Positions 12,926 to 24,712 of a DNA stretch of 64,000 bases are shown here, in pieces. The stretch's first letter is position 1; each line of letters opens with the position of its first letter. The stretch is from Anisus vortex (Eukaryota; Mollusca; Gastropoda; Planorbidae). The notes beneath the pieces are model-generated. The model searched no databases and was not told the origin of the DNA. It saw only the letters and a program-made list of their open reading frames with translations. Both the position numbers and the translations under genes were made by a program. The DNA is taken from NCBI GenBank assembly GCA_949126835.1, contig OX421505.1, positions 9,811,783 to 9,875,782 on the forward strand, given 5' to 3'.

Positions 12926-13095
12926 ACAATGCCCAGCCACCTTTCTTTTACCCCAAGTAATGTCAGGTACCAATCAGAACTGGGAAGACTCAGTGACACC
13001 TTCCAGACTCTGGACACTTCCTGGTATTCACTAGGATTTGAACCCATTACCTTCAGTACGCCAAAAGAATGTGCTGTCGTTTGGCCATGCAAGCA
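12926..13095 (-). repeat. tRNA-derived SINE
   Basis: Core (TAATGTCAGGTACC, inverted) and tRNA-like head (GGTTCAAATCC, read on minus) are present. Duplicon B lacks this stretch at the matching place near 30540, so it is either an insertion specific to A or a loss in B. Confidence 0.7.
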
Positions 13096-13864
13096 TAAAA
13101 TTTTATTGTATACTTTAGGGTATTTAAAAATAAAAGCATGTTATTTGTAAAATATAAATGATTGTTACGAAGCTATTTATAAACTTATTCTGTTTCTTAG
13201 TCTTTAGTGGTTTTATTCTCCACTACAATTCTTCTAAACCAAATTTTGACCCACCTCACAGAAAGCTAGTTTTGCTAATTGGCATTACAATAACACATTG
13301 TTTTTTTTAGATAATGACATACCGGTAGCATGTTCAAAAATCATTTCTATGGAAAGCAAATATTAGTATAAAATATTAAAATTTACAACAGCATAAAATG
13401 GCCATAAAACTAAAACACCCTCAGTTTAAAAATGCAACAAAACAAATAATGAACAAACTACTTCTTGTGTTCATATTTTTAAAGACTTTTGATTGTCTCC
13501 AAACAATTTTTTTTTAACTTATCAACTTGCTACAATAATTGTGTCTGTGAACAAAATGTCTATTTACACATTTCCTACAATACACCACATTGTAAGATTT
13601 ATTTACAACAGGAAATAGGATGCAAAACAAATGTGGTTTGATCCTTACTCAAATAAAAAAAAATTAAATTCAACCCCAGAACATTGAGTAAATAGACAAA
13701 TCAAAACACAAAATATTAGCTGAGACAAATAATGTTTTTTGCTTCCTAACAACAAAAAAAATAGTATTATATTATAGTTGAAATTTCATTCAACCAATTA
13801 CCAGTAGGCCCTATATAAAAAAAATTTTGACACAAATAAAAAGGAATTTTTAAAAGAACAATGT

Positions 13865-13870
13865 TTTATT
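13865..13870 (-). promoter_or_regulatory. Polyadenylation signal of zinc-finger gene A
   Basis: AATAAA on the minus strand lies 161 bp beyond the stop codon of gene A. The same signal is kept in duplicon B (31750-31755). Confidence 0.6.
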
Positions 13871-14030
13871 GAAAAATAATCTGGCTACAATTACTACAAT
13901 GAAATGAAATATATATCATATTTGACATATCAGTAATTAAATAATAAAAAATCTAGATATTTTTAACAAACATGCCCTTCTAAATTTTTTGGTCCACTTT
14001 TCCATTTATGGAAAAAAGATTGGGGCAAAA

Positions 14031-17000
14031 TTAGTGGTTGAATTGTTTTTCACTAGTGTGAATATTTAGGTGAAACTTCAGAGAATTCCTCCAAGAAAAT
14101 ACTTTCTGGCATAGTTCACATTTAAATAACTTTGTACAAATATGCAGACTGAGGTGACTTTTCACAAGATATAAACAAGCAAAATTTTGTTGGCACATCA
14201 AACATTTAAAAGGTTTCTCAGCAAAACCAGCATGAGCAGCTTGATGTCTTTTCAAAGATGAATTTTGATTGAATTCTTTTTGACATATTGAACATTTAAA
14301 TGCATTTTTACCAGTATGGAGCTTTTGGTGTTTCCTCAAATATGAGTTCTTATAAAATCCTTTTAGACAGATTTGACATTTAAAAGGTTTTTCAACAGTG
14401 TGGACCTTTTGGTGTTCCTGCAAATAAGAGTATTTAGTAAATCCTCTTGGACATAATTGACATTGAAATCTCTTTACAAGTTTTTCACCAGTATGGACCA
14501 CTTGATGTTTCTTTAAATAGGTTTTCTGAAAAAATGCTTTTGGACATGCTTGACATTTAAATGGTTTATCACCAGTATGAACAATTTGGTGTTTCTTCAT
14601 AGATGAAGATGAAGAGAGGACTTTTTTACAAATTTCACATTGAAGAGCCTTGCCTCCAGTATGGCCAGTGAGATGAACTTTCAATCGAGGTAAAAGAGCA
14701 AAGTTTTTTTGGCACAGCAAACATTTAAAACGTATCTCAGTATGCTCAGCCTGGTGTGCCCTAAAAGATGAATTGTAAACAAATTCTTTTTGACATATAT
14801 GGCATTTAAATTGCTTTACACCAGTGTGAACAAGTTGGTGTGTCTTGAAACCTGAGATGTATGAAAATCCTTTATTACATATTTGACATGTAAATCTTTT
14901 CTCACTTTCATGGACATTTTGGTGTCGCCTTAAAAATGAACTACGAGAAAATACTTTTGGACATAGTTGGCATTTAAAAGTTTTATTATGGATCATTTGG
15001 TGATTCTTCAAAGTTGCGCTAAGACAAAATTCTAGATCGCATATTTGACATTTAAATGGTTTTTCATTTTTATGGTATTTTAGATGTGTCCTTAAATTTG
15101 ATTTCAGTGCAAATGATTTTGTACAAATTTGACATTTAAATGGCTTTTCTTGACTATGAACCACTAAGTGAGTGTTAAGGTGGCCTTTCTGAGAAAATAA
15201 TTTGTGACATATTTGACATTTATATGGTTTTTCACCAGCATGGAATCGTTGGTGTGTCTTCAATGAAACATTTTGAGAAAACACTTTTTGACAGATCTGA
15301 CAATGGAATTTTTTTTCACCAGTATGGACAGCTTGGTGTGATTTCAAATGTACTGTCTGAGAAAATAATTTGTGACATATTTGACATTTATATGGTTTTT
15401 CACCAGTGTGGACTCTTAGGTGAGTTTTCAATGATGAACGGCGAGAAAAATTTTTATTACATGTAAGACATTTAAAAATCTTTTTACCAGTATGGATAGT
15501 TTGGTGCATTTTCAAAGAGGAACTATAAGAAAATTCTTTATTACATGTTACACATTGAAAGTATTTTTGACCAGTATGGACAATTTGGTGTGTTTGTAGT
15601 TTTGAGCTAGAAGAAAATACTTTTTCACAAAGTTGACATTTATATTTATAGTTTTTTATACCAGTATGGACTATTTGGTGTGCCAACAAACTTTGTTTGA
15701 AAGAAAATTGTTTTTGACATATTTGACATTCAAATGGTTTTTCCCCAGTATGAACAATTTGGTGTGCCAACAAATGTTGTTTGAAAGTAAATTGTTTTTG
15801 ACATATTTGACATTCAAATGGTTTTTCCCCAGTATGGACAATTAGGTGAGTCTTCAAAGAAGACAAATGAGAAACGTCTTTGTTGCACGTAAGACATTTA
15901 AATTTTTTTTCACCAGTGTGGACATCTTGGTGTGCCTTCAAATTAGTTTTCTTACAAAATCCTTTATTGCATAGCGGGCACATACATAATTTCTTACTTT
16001 TAGTGATAACTTGTCGTGTCTCCAATGATGAACTGTGAGGAATGTCATCTTTACTTTTTTTATCTCTCTCATGAGAGATGTTAGCTGTTTCCAAAGAAAG
16101 TTTTTCCTTCCTTACTTTGCAGACTTCTCTAAAATTGATTTGTCCTTCCCTACAAGTAGAGCTTTCTCTTTTTGATTTGACAGCACATTTCTAGAAAAAG
16201 AACAAAGATTTTCTTAAAAAATGAATGAATGAGAAGCAGTACAGGTTTACTGTTAGCTATTTAGGAACATTTAACTGCAACTTCTTGTTCATGCTCAGAT
16301 TTGGCAAATGCAGGGATTTCAACAGGAGCCCAATATGAAAATTATTATAAACTATTATAAATTTTTTCTATTTCTGCATCATTATAATATTGATTTCTGT
16401 TAACAGAACCTGCATTGTGCTTGCATAAGAACTTGAAAATATATGTTCTTTATTATCTAAATTTGAAGTAAATTTTCTTTTGTTGATTCAAACACAGTGG
16501 AACTTGAGTAAATGGCAGATTTGAAATACACCCAACTTTTTGAATTTCCTGTTTTGATGCGAGAAACATTTTACTTGGAATACTACTTTTGTTTGAAATG
16601 CCTCTTGTTTTTCAAAACTTGTATTGGTCTTGATAATGAGCATCACCCTTGCTTACCTCACTCAGGTAAAGAAAAAATATCAGTAAGCCTTTCAATGCAA
16701 GACCAAAGAGCTATAACTCTATGTTTGCAATTGTAGATGTATTTGAGTTTGTCCTTGTTGTTTTTTTCATGTAAATGTTTAGATTATCAAAACAAACATT
16801 AAAGAAAAAGTTTCCCTTTAGACCAAACTGATCATATCATCATCATCATCATCTTTAGCGCTACAGCCCATGGAGGGCTCTGGCCTGCCTAAAACTGATC
16901 ATAGGGCCGGTGAAGTAGCGTTTACCAGTTTCTGTGGTCACGGCATCTAAAATCGCACCTTAACTGCATCAAACCCAACCAGAAAAAGCAGCAGCATGCC

Positions 17001-17248
17001 CCCTCTGTAAACACACAAATAAACAGTTGCTCATCACCTTTTTGCCTGTCTATACTGCCACGTAAACAAAGTTCACAGCTTTTCCCAAGCCTTAAAAACC
17101 ATGATGATTTTCCCAAACCTTTCCAGCCCAGACATGCCTACCCCTAAGGACTAAAAAGAGGAACAATCTTGATGAAAAAGAGGATTTTTCATCAAAAAAG
17201 CGGAACACTCTTTATCTGACAATGGAACACTCTTTATCTGACAATCTT

Positions 17249-17286
<38 letters not shown>

Positions 17287-18080
17287 AAATCTAGGCCTAT
17301 TATTAGATTTAAAATGTAGGTAGGCTTACGTTTCACAGACAATTCGCAATGGATCTAGATCTAGTAGGCCTACAAAGAACATTAAATTCACATTTGCTGA
17401 ATAAACTCCTCTGAATATTCCTTCCAATAACACTGAATTAGTTTTTTTACAATTTGAACAAGTCATATTTAAACTTTCTGAGCCAGGACGTTTAGACATT
17501 TTCACAATCTTAGCAATACAGTAAAGGAAAAGAATATTAATTGCCAAACACGAGTAATACCGCAAAAAACGTTAGAAAAGCCCACAATATCTCTTTTAAT
17601 AAACCCAGAAAACCCAGGTAATGATAATTTTAGCATTGCGACTTTTTTGTGCCTTTGTTTTATCAACCTAGACACGGACTATATTTCAACCCATGAAAAA
17701 CCCAAACTTTCCAATTTGGCGTAACAAAACTAGTAAAAAGCGTAACGGCGTAACAAAGTGTGTTTTTTAATCAAAAAGCGGAACAAATACGCCAAAAGCG
17801 GAACGGTAGGCATGTCTGCCAGCCCATATGAACCCTGGAAGAAGGTAAAGGTTTTAATCATTTTATCATTTGACAAAAATTAATTTATAAAAGAGAAAAA
17901 TCACTGAAAGCTTACCAGAATTTGATTTCCATATAAAACATCAGAAGAGTCAAAATTATTTCTTTCTGTATTTTTCTTTTTAAGAAACTGAGTGGAATTA
18001 ATATCTTCACTCTTCCCTTGATTAGCATGTTTTATCACCTTTCTCAGTTCATCTGTAAAATTTGACTTTGCTTTATCCAT
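14031..18080 (-). CDS. C2H2 zinc-finger protein A, 23 fingers (2 coding exons)
   Basis: Coding exon 1 is 18080-17916: ATG and 55 codons, lysine-rich, beginning MDKAKSNFTDE, with no domain I recognise. Exon 2 is 16190-14031 (719 codons plus stop). The phase-0 intron uses GTAAG and a TTTTCTAG acceptor, so the protein is 774 residues and the reading must start in exon 1, since exon 2 has no early ATG. Exon 2 holds a basic stretch and then 23 C2H2 fingers (C-x2-C-x12-H-x3-H), many joined by TGEKP-type linkers. Such proteins bind DNA in the nucleus; target and direction of regulation are unknown. Finger 2 has lost the usual aromatic (NKDVS where copy C has NRGFS), which should weaken its fold. The intron contains a SINE remnant, a LINE remnant and a hAT-like element. 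The gene is a close paralogue of those at 31908-35829 and 49903-53606. Confidence 0.88.
16827..16947 (-). repeat. Truncated tRNA-derived SINE with (ATC)n tail
   Basis: The tail (ATC repeats at about 16836-16852) and the core down to CACCAGTTTCTG-like words remain; the tRNA head is deleted. It is the counterpart of the full SINE in duplicon C (50487-50795). Confidence 0.75.
16948..17121 (+). repeat. LINE fragment (RNase H-containing type), coding remnant
   Basis: Reads as a remnant of KPEKAAACPLCKHKN-like zinc-knuckle coding sequence found near the C-terminus of Jockey/I-type elements. It is the counterpart of the minus-strand copy at 50154-50462, joined here to the truncated SINE by a deletion. 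Confidence 0.55.
17130..17817. mobile_element. hAT-like non-autonomous element, 688 bp
   Basis: Perfect 13-bp terminal inverted repeats AGACATGCCTACC. CCAGCCC occurs on each side (17123-17129 and 17819-17825), part of an 8-bp duplication with one mismatch. Duplicon C has the empty site ACCAGCCCATTTG near 50154. Inner sequence carries AAAGCGGAAC repeats and a run of about 27 A. No transposase is seen. Confidence 0.8.
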
Positions 18081-18803
18081 AGTGTTTAGAGTGTAACTTT
18101 GTCCTGTGCAAAAAAAATAATTGATTTATTTACTTATCACCTAATGACAACACACACTTTATTTAAAGTTAATGAGAAATCAGTTTAGGACGGGGCAACA
18201 AAGCATACAAGTAGACAGCATACAGAACAAGATAGTTGTAGTATAGGGCCTATATAAACTATATTAGATATTAGCAAAGAAAATTGTCGATACACCATTA
18301 GCATTTTATCCCAAGCTTTTTATTCTGTATTCACACAAGACACACTCCAGGTAATAGACAAGATCAAAACAACCACACTGGGGAATTCTGGGGTAACAAC
18401 TTAGGGGACCAGCAATCTAATAATTTCAACTTGAGAAACAACACAACAAATAATTACTACAATCACAACAACGGTCATATAAACATTTTTCCACTAATGC
18501 ACATCAGGAATTAGTTTTGCTAAATTTCTTCAAATGTTTTCACATTAAACAATGGTACAAAGCACCTGTCAACCGTTGAGTCAAGAAAGAGCTCACACAA
18601 TTGATCAGCAAAGTCTTATTAATGATACTGTGAAGCAGCCTGCAACCTCTGGCTGTGAAGACCAGAAAGATTCTAAAAACATGTGATGATTACACAGTCC
18701 TCAACAGTTTTAGATTTACAATATATATACAGTGGCAGTATTAAAATGTTAACCCTTACATACCTCGCCAGGAGATCTATTTTTGATAGTTTCTAGCTTT
18801 TAA

Positions 18804-19678
18804 CTCATTCTGTGCCGGGGGGTTTACCGCGTTTGTGCCAGACCATTTTTAGACCGCTAGAAATTTTTTAGGGTGCCCTTATTTATTCATATATTTTTAA
18901 AGGTATTTGTTTAGCAAGATACCTGTAATTCATATCAAATTAAAGGAAATTAAACAGGGAATAATAATAAGTAGAAGTTAAAACAATATTAGAAGAATAT
19001 TAACACATTTTTATTAGTAATTTTTAGAGCTCAAATTTTTTGTTTTAAAAAAAAGTAGTAAAAAAAAAAATTGATCTTAACAGATTTTTATATGGTATGC
19101 GTAGCAGATATCCTAAAAGCTTAAAAGCACTAAAGGTATATTTATTCCAGATCAGAATGCACTTTGAATTTTGAAAATATCCCATATAGTTACTGAGTTA
19201 TACGCATTTTTGTAATCTTAGTATCAGCCGGAAAACGCCGATCCTATATATTTCCATTTAGTTTACATAGGACTAGGCCTAACCACGAATGTTGAATTCT
19301 TTAATTAGTAAATAAACCGACAGTCCTGAAAACCAGATATAAATGATTTAAAGTTTTCTATCTGATGAATAGAAATTAATAATTAGCAATAGAAGTTATT
19401 TTAATAGCAAATTTGACAAGTTCCAAGGCCTAGAAACATTTTGAGTAGGCGTGGCTATGCTTTGTGTACAAAAGTTTAAACAGAAATCGATTAAAAATTG
19501 TCATTATTATTTAAAAACCGAAAGTAAACCAAGCAAAAAGGAAGCAGAAAGAGTTGTCAGTTGTCATTCGTTTGATAATCGAAAAAGTCGAATTAATAGG
19601 CTATAGTAACGATATTATAAGCTATGAAAACACAATCCACAATATATCGTGGATTGGCACGGAAGTACACGGAATGAG
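18804..19678. mobile_element. TTAA-flanked non-autonomous element (piggyBac-like), 875 bp
   Basis: The ends are CTCATTCTGTGCC and the inverse of CTCATTCCGTGTACTTCC, with TTAA on both sides (18800-18803, 19679-19682). Duplicon C holds the uninterrupted site with a single TTAA near 48375. TTAA duplication is typical of piggyBac and Kolobok families. No transposase frame is present. Confidence 0.78.
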
Positions 19679-19856
19679 TTAATTTAATAAAAAATGACAT
19701 TGTCAATGTAACAAAATGGTGATTTATCTTATAGCCTACATTACAGAACAGTTATTAGTCCTACATCACTACATGTTTCATGTTATATATTACTGAACAA
19801 ACTAGGAAAACCAGTAGGCCTAGGCCTAACTTAACATCATTTAAAACATGAATAAA

Positions 19857-19968
19857 GATGCAAATTGAAGACTAGACTCGGACCATGGATGAGCGTAGGG
19901 CGTAAGCGTAGGACGCAATAATTTTCTTTATAATATATATATTTATAGAAGGAGCTTCAGTACTGTAC
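19857..19968 (+). repeat. Rearranged LINE 3' tail
   Basis: Contains GACTAGACTCGGACCATGG, a small internal duplication of the GCGTAGG word, and the hairpin region interrupted by a TATATAT stretch. The same rearranged copy is present inverted in duplicon C (48075-48235), so it predates the duplication. Confidence 0.65.
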
Positions 19969-19995
19969 TGAACTGTATTAGCCTACTCTTGCATC

Positions 19996-20128
19996 ATCTT
20001 ATACATTACAGACGTTCCTTCTATAAAGAATATTATTGCGTCCTACGCTCATCTGTGGTCCGAGTCTAGTCTTGCATTTTTATTAATGTTTTAAATGATG
20101 TTACGTTACTGGTTTTCCTGGTTGTTTC
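19996..20128 (-). repeat. LINE 3' tail, minus strand
   Basis: Reverse complement of the family 3' UTR, hairpin and tail. It abuts the 5' end of the plus-strand copy at 20129, giving a head-to-head arrangement. Confidence 0.75.
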
Positions 20129-21512
20129 AAAAAAGGAGATAAATCTGACCCCGGAAATTATAGACCAGTTTCTCTAACAAGCATAACATGTAAATTACTT
20201 GAACATATTATATATAGTAGTATAGTAAATCATCTAGTCAAACTTAATGCACTGTGCCCACACCAACATGGCTTCAGGAAAAATAGATCATGTGAGACTT
20301 TTAGTATAGGCCTAATAGATGACTTGTCAAAGGGATTAGATAATAACAACCAAATTGATGCTATATTACTAGATTTTTCAAAAGCATTTGATAAAGTTCA
20401 TCATTGTAGTCTACTAAAAAAACTTATATATTTTGGCATCTCTGGTCCCTTACATCAGTGGATTCAGGACTTTCTTATAGGCAGAGAACAAACAGTGATA
20501 ATAAATTAAATGGCTCTAAGTCATCACCAATAACTGTAAACTCAGGAGTTCCACAAGGAACTGTTCTAGGACCCCTACTATTTCTAATTTATATTAATGA
20601 TCTGCCAAATTGCATCAACACAGGAACAAAAGTAAGATTATTTGCCGATGATTGCATAATTTATAGAATAATAAAGACAGGAAAAGATAGTGAACTTTTA
20701 CAAAAAGACCTAGATGAACTACAAAAATGGGAATCAAACTGGAGTATGTCTTTTCACCCAGAAAAATGCCAACTAATAAGGGTATCTAAGAAAAAGAAAC
20801 AAATAATAGCAAACTACTTCATTCATGATAAAGAACTAACTCAAACTAACATATAATATGCTAGGTATCTGGGAGTAATAATAAATGTTAAGTTATCTTG
20901 GAACCCTCACATTGATGAAGTAATTAAAAAATCAAACAAAACATTAGGATTCATAAAAAGGAACTTTTACAAATGTAATAAGAATATAAAACTAAAATGC
21001 TATCTCACATTAAAATTAGTTAGTGTATGGGACCCATCAACTAAAGAAAACATTAAAAAATTAGAACAAATTCAAAAAAGAGCTGCAAGGTTTATAACTA
21101 GTGAATATTCCCACTTGACAAGAGTAACACCATTAGTCAAATCACTAAACCTAGAAACACTAGTGGACAGAAGGGCAAAGAGTAAAGTAGTAATAATACA
21201 TAAGGCATTAAACTCTAATTTAGAAATACAACCCAATAACAACCTGTTGCAAATCTCAGATAAACATAAAGACAAAAACACCTTCCTTGTCCCTTATGCG
21301 AGAACAAATGCATATAAGTACTCTTTCTTCCCGAGTGGCATTCGGGCATGGAATGGGTTGCCTGAACAAACCAGGAAAACCAATAACCTAACAATAGCGT
21401 AACATCATTTAAAACATTAATAAAAATGCAAGACTAGACTCGGACCACGGATGAGCGTAGGACGCAATAATCTTCTTTATAGAAGGAGCGTCTGTAATAG
21501 ATAAGATAAGAA
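20129..21512 (+). pseudogene. CR1/Jockey-like LINE, reverse-transcriptase part, frameshifted
   Basis: This is the longest copy of the LINE family scattered through the window. It encodes reverse transcriptase from KKGDKSDPGNYRPVSLTS through LLDFSKAFDKVHH, SGVPQGTVLGPLLF and the catalytic FADD box (LFADDCIIY), then the C-terminal tail with QKRAARF and FFPSGIRAWNGLP. A frameshift near 20505 and a stop at 20854-20856 break the frame. The N-terminal endonuclease and any ORF1 are missing. The 3' UTR has GACTAGACTCGGACC, a two-helix hairpin and a GATAAGATAAG tail. Placement in the CR1/Jockey group rests on motif style. The copy is dead, but its family supplied most small tails in the window. Confidence 0.82.
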
Positions 21513-21589
21513 GATCTAGAATCTAGATCTAGACTCTACTATCTAGGCCTCTAACTCTAGTCTAGGCCTCTAGCCACTCTAGGCCTATT

Positions 21590-22720
21590 ACTTTACGGAA
21601 CGGAGGTAAAAGATTACCGAAAGTTTTACAAGTAGTCCTACTTTAAAAGGCAATAAGGACGAATTAAAATGGAAATACTTTCAAATACAAATGTATTACC
21701 TTAATAAACGTTTGGTATTAAATTATTAAACTTCTGCACATTTACAATTATTTACAATATATAGTCTAGTCTATTTGAATTTGATTAGCTACTACTAAAA
21801 GGCAAATAACTGACACTCTGAATAAGGACGAATAAAAATGGAAATACAAATGCCCAGTGGACGTAATAATCTTCTATCTAGATCTAGAAGGAACGTCTGT
21901 AAAACTTATATGTATTACCTTAATAAACGTTTGGTGTTATTAAACTTCTGCACATTTACAATATATTTGATTAGATGATATGCTTGCCATTTTTACGTGC
22001 AGAGATCACATTACTAGCAGCACTGAGCCACTGAGCTTATGTTGGTCATATACGGTATATAGATCAGTGGTAAAGAGGGTCTCACTTTATTAAACTTAGA
22101 AACCTAAATATTAAAAAACCTATGTTATTGTTATGTATAAGTTACATATTATGGATTATGGCATTCGTCCGTCCCCATGGGACGATGGCGTAATCCCTCT
22201 TTGTGAAAGATAGCCTAGGCCTAGGCAATGCTTTTGAAGAGCAAGCTGTTGTCCAGACAGCAGGCCCTCTCTCTCCGGCTAAGATGACACAGCAACGGTC
22301 CATCTGCCTCGCAGGAGTTGTCAGAGAGATAGCGTGTTCGCTAAAAGTCTGCCTGGGGTTAGGGCCTTATAGCCTATGCATTGACAGGTGTAGCCGCGAG
22401 ACAGCGCGACAGCAGTGGTTTGAAATCGGAGATTCTCTCTCCTAGATGAGCACTATACCTATTAAGGTTTACGAGCCCCATCTGCCCGAAGCTACTGGTT
22501 TTTAAGGCACCAGTGGCCCGTCTTCGCCCCTTCTCCTGTTATTTGAAACACGATCCGCCATATTTGATTACAAGTCATTCGAGAAGGCCAGGAGTTGGAC
22601 TTTGGTTAGCAGAGGCTATTTGAGACACAATCCACGAGGATATTTCGAGAGGAGTGGGTGCTTAGCCTATAATATATTTCCCGCTCCCATCCCTGGCTGT
22701 AGATTACTAACCTTGGACCA
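21590..22720. repeat. Partial copy of the long-inverted-repeat element
   Basis: The left arm (about 21594-22110: GATTACCGAAAG, CAATAAGGACGAA, ATGATATGCTTGCC) and the central unit (about 22140-22520: GCAGGCCCTCTCTCTCC, AGAGAGATAGCGTG, TCTCTCTCCTAGATGAGC) match the fuller copy at 42285-43690. The right arm is missing. An 80-codon frame (22203-22445) in the central unit is not recognised and is not conserved in the other copy. Confidence 0.6.
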
Positions 22721-23173
22721 CTAAAAAAAAACTACCGGTATCTTAATGTTAATATTAAGTTCCTGCATTCACAGAGCTATAGGCTATATATATATATTAT
22801 AACTATAATTGATATAGATATAAGCCTATAGGCCAGTGATGGCGAACCTTTTTGAGGCCGCGTGCCCAAAGTGCAATACAAGACCAACTTATTTCTTTCA
22901 ACGTGCCAACACAACAATTAAAACAAAATACGGAAGTTTTACTTCAGAAAAAAAACCCAGCTCATACAGTTGTCCGAACTAATTAACATTTTTTGTCCAA
23001 AAAGAATAGGCTAACAAACTAACAGATCTTTGACGGATACAAAAAAAACTAACTGTAGTAAATGAAAACATTATTAATACATTACAATTACAGTTAACTT
23101 TATGCATTTGGCATGATTTTGCATAGTTAATGTGATTTTTGCTGTTGTGTGCATGCTGATAATTTGTCAAGCC

Positions 23174-24712
23174 TTATGGCTCATACTCCGTAACTTTAAG
23201 AGCGAGATATGCAGCAGTCGAGTCATCTGTTTCTGCTATCAGATTTGACATAATTTCAAGTTGAAAATAACAAAATAACTGTTCACAAGCATAAGATGAC
23301 CCAAACAAAGTAAGAAATGCAATTCTGAGTGCTACTTTCATCGACTTGAAATTATTTGGCAGAAAATTCCACACTTTAACTTTAAGGATTTCATCATCAA
23401 AGCCACAAACTGTGCTGTCCTTTGCTATCCGTTCACACTCTTTATTTTCTCAAGTGTTTCACGCAGATGATAAAAATACTTTTTTTCAGATAGAGCTTTC
23501 TTGAAATTCCAAAAGCGCCATTTCCAGATTCCTAAATCTAACTACAATACGCAGGAAATATCAAGTTCTTCAAATGTGGCTTTAAATTTAAAATAGCGAA
23601 GTAAGAAGTAAGAAAACAGCAAGTTGTCGCCGTCTTACGGAACTTTACAAATCTATTACTGAAATTCGCCTTTGCAACTGCGACAATGCTAGAAAATTCA
23701 TTGTAGATTTCCTGATGGCTTGTAGGTTTGTTGGTAAATATTATAGAATTCTGTAAATGCATGTTTAATTTGAAAAATATTTCAGCTGCCCAGTGCCGTT
23801 GCTAGGGATTTGGGGGCCCGGGAGACTTCGCCTCTTTAGGGGCATTTTAACATTCGACATTATGACATAAGAAAAATACAATTTGGACACTCATTTGGGG
23901 CCCGTGGGGACTTTCGAAATTGGACCCCCCCCCCCCCTCGCCTAGCTATGCCACTGCAGCTGCCCACGTTGTAGGTCTCTTTAAAAAACATGCAGTTTTC
24001 TTTTAAATGTTGTACCCTACTATCACAAGACATCATTTCTGATGTTTATCCTGAACCTAGCAGTTTTTTATTCAGTTCATTGAAGTGTGATGTAAAACCT
24101 GTATCAGTGAGCTGTTGATAATCCTGCCCTTTTTCTTAATCATTAACAGCCTAATTTCATCCAAGCATAGCCCTACTACAAATCTCCCCAAAACTCGTCC
24201 TCTGCTCATGGCAGCCACCTGACATTATTGTACATGACTAGAGTATTATACAGGGCCTTGACCTCATCAAGAAGTGAGTGAAACTGTCGACAATGAAGAG
24301 CACGAAACATGAAGTAATTGACCATTTTTGTGACATCTTTGAGGATATCATCTATTTTCTTGCTGCTATCCATGGCACAAAGAGCTTCTTGGTGTATAAT
24401 GGTGTATAATAAGCTTACAGTGAAACTGAACGACTCTGTGTTTGGCTTCTTTATTAAAGAACTGTATGAAATCAGATGCCTCCCCCACCATGCAAGGTGC
24501 CCCGTCACTATATATAGTAACTGAAATAACTTTTTCTGTTTTATATATTGTGCCAAAAACGCTTTCATAACAGCATTGTGGATATCTATCCCTTGTGTTC
24601 TTTCAGACAAAGATAACAATTTCACCAGCTCTTCTCTCATAATGTCATCAACTGCATAACGCAAAATTACCACAAGCCTTGAATTATTATTTACATCTGT
24701 GCTTTCATCCAA
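23174..24712 (-). pseudogene. hAT transposase remnant (ZBED5/SCAND3-like type)
   Basis: From the N-side: 24712-24206 encodes 168 residues with MDESTDVNNNSRL and CLDEST-style context, typical of the catalytic region of hAT proteins related to vertebrate ZBED5/FAM200-type domesticated genes. 23762-23538 holds a middle piece. 23374-23174 encodes the C-terminal dimerisation region with LTLFGSSYACEQLF and ending LKVTEYEP. Frameshifts, stops and an inserted MITE separate the pieces, so no protein can be made. The assignment rests on motif order. Confidence 0.75.
23791..23956. mobile_element. hAT MITE, 166 bp, nested
   Basis: Ends CAGTGCCGTTGCTAGG and the inverse of CAGTGGCATAGCTAGG, with a perfect 8-bp duplication CAGCTGCC (23783-23790, 23957-23964). 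It interrupts the transposase remnant at 23174-24712 and contains a C-run of about 14. Confidence 0.85.

Larger units (their letters stand above)
11302..19985. repeat. Duplicon A (zinc-finger gene plus flanks)
   Basis: This block is repeated in the same orientation at about 28932-36455 (B) and inverted at about 48065-54645 (C). Shared landmarks are the ATAGTGAGTGAG start, a conserved 3' flank, the zinc-finger gene with its intron, and the upstream region to about 18780. A and C continue to match to about 19985. Insertions and deletions distinguish the copies. Boundaries are read by eye. Confidence 0.85.

Noticed and set aside
15224..15845. Plus-strand open frames opposite zinc-finger gene A (also 33218-33509, 51792-52413)
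   Set aside because: They are mirror images of the repeated finger-coding sequence; their periodic content follows from the fingers.
19996..21512. 5' inversion of the LINE by twin priming
   Set aside because: The inverted part repeats the 3' tail rather than holding upstream sequence, so two insertions are more likely.
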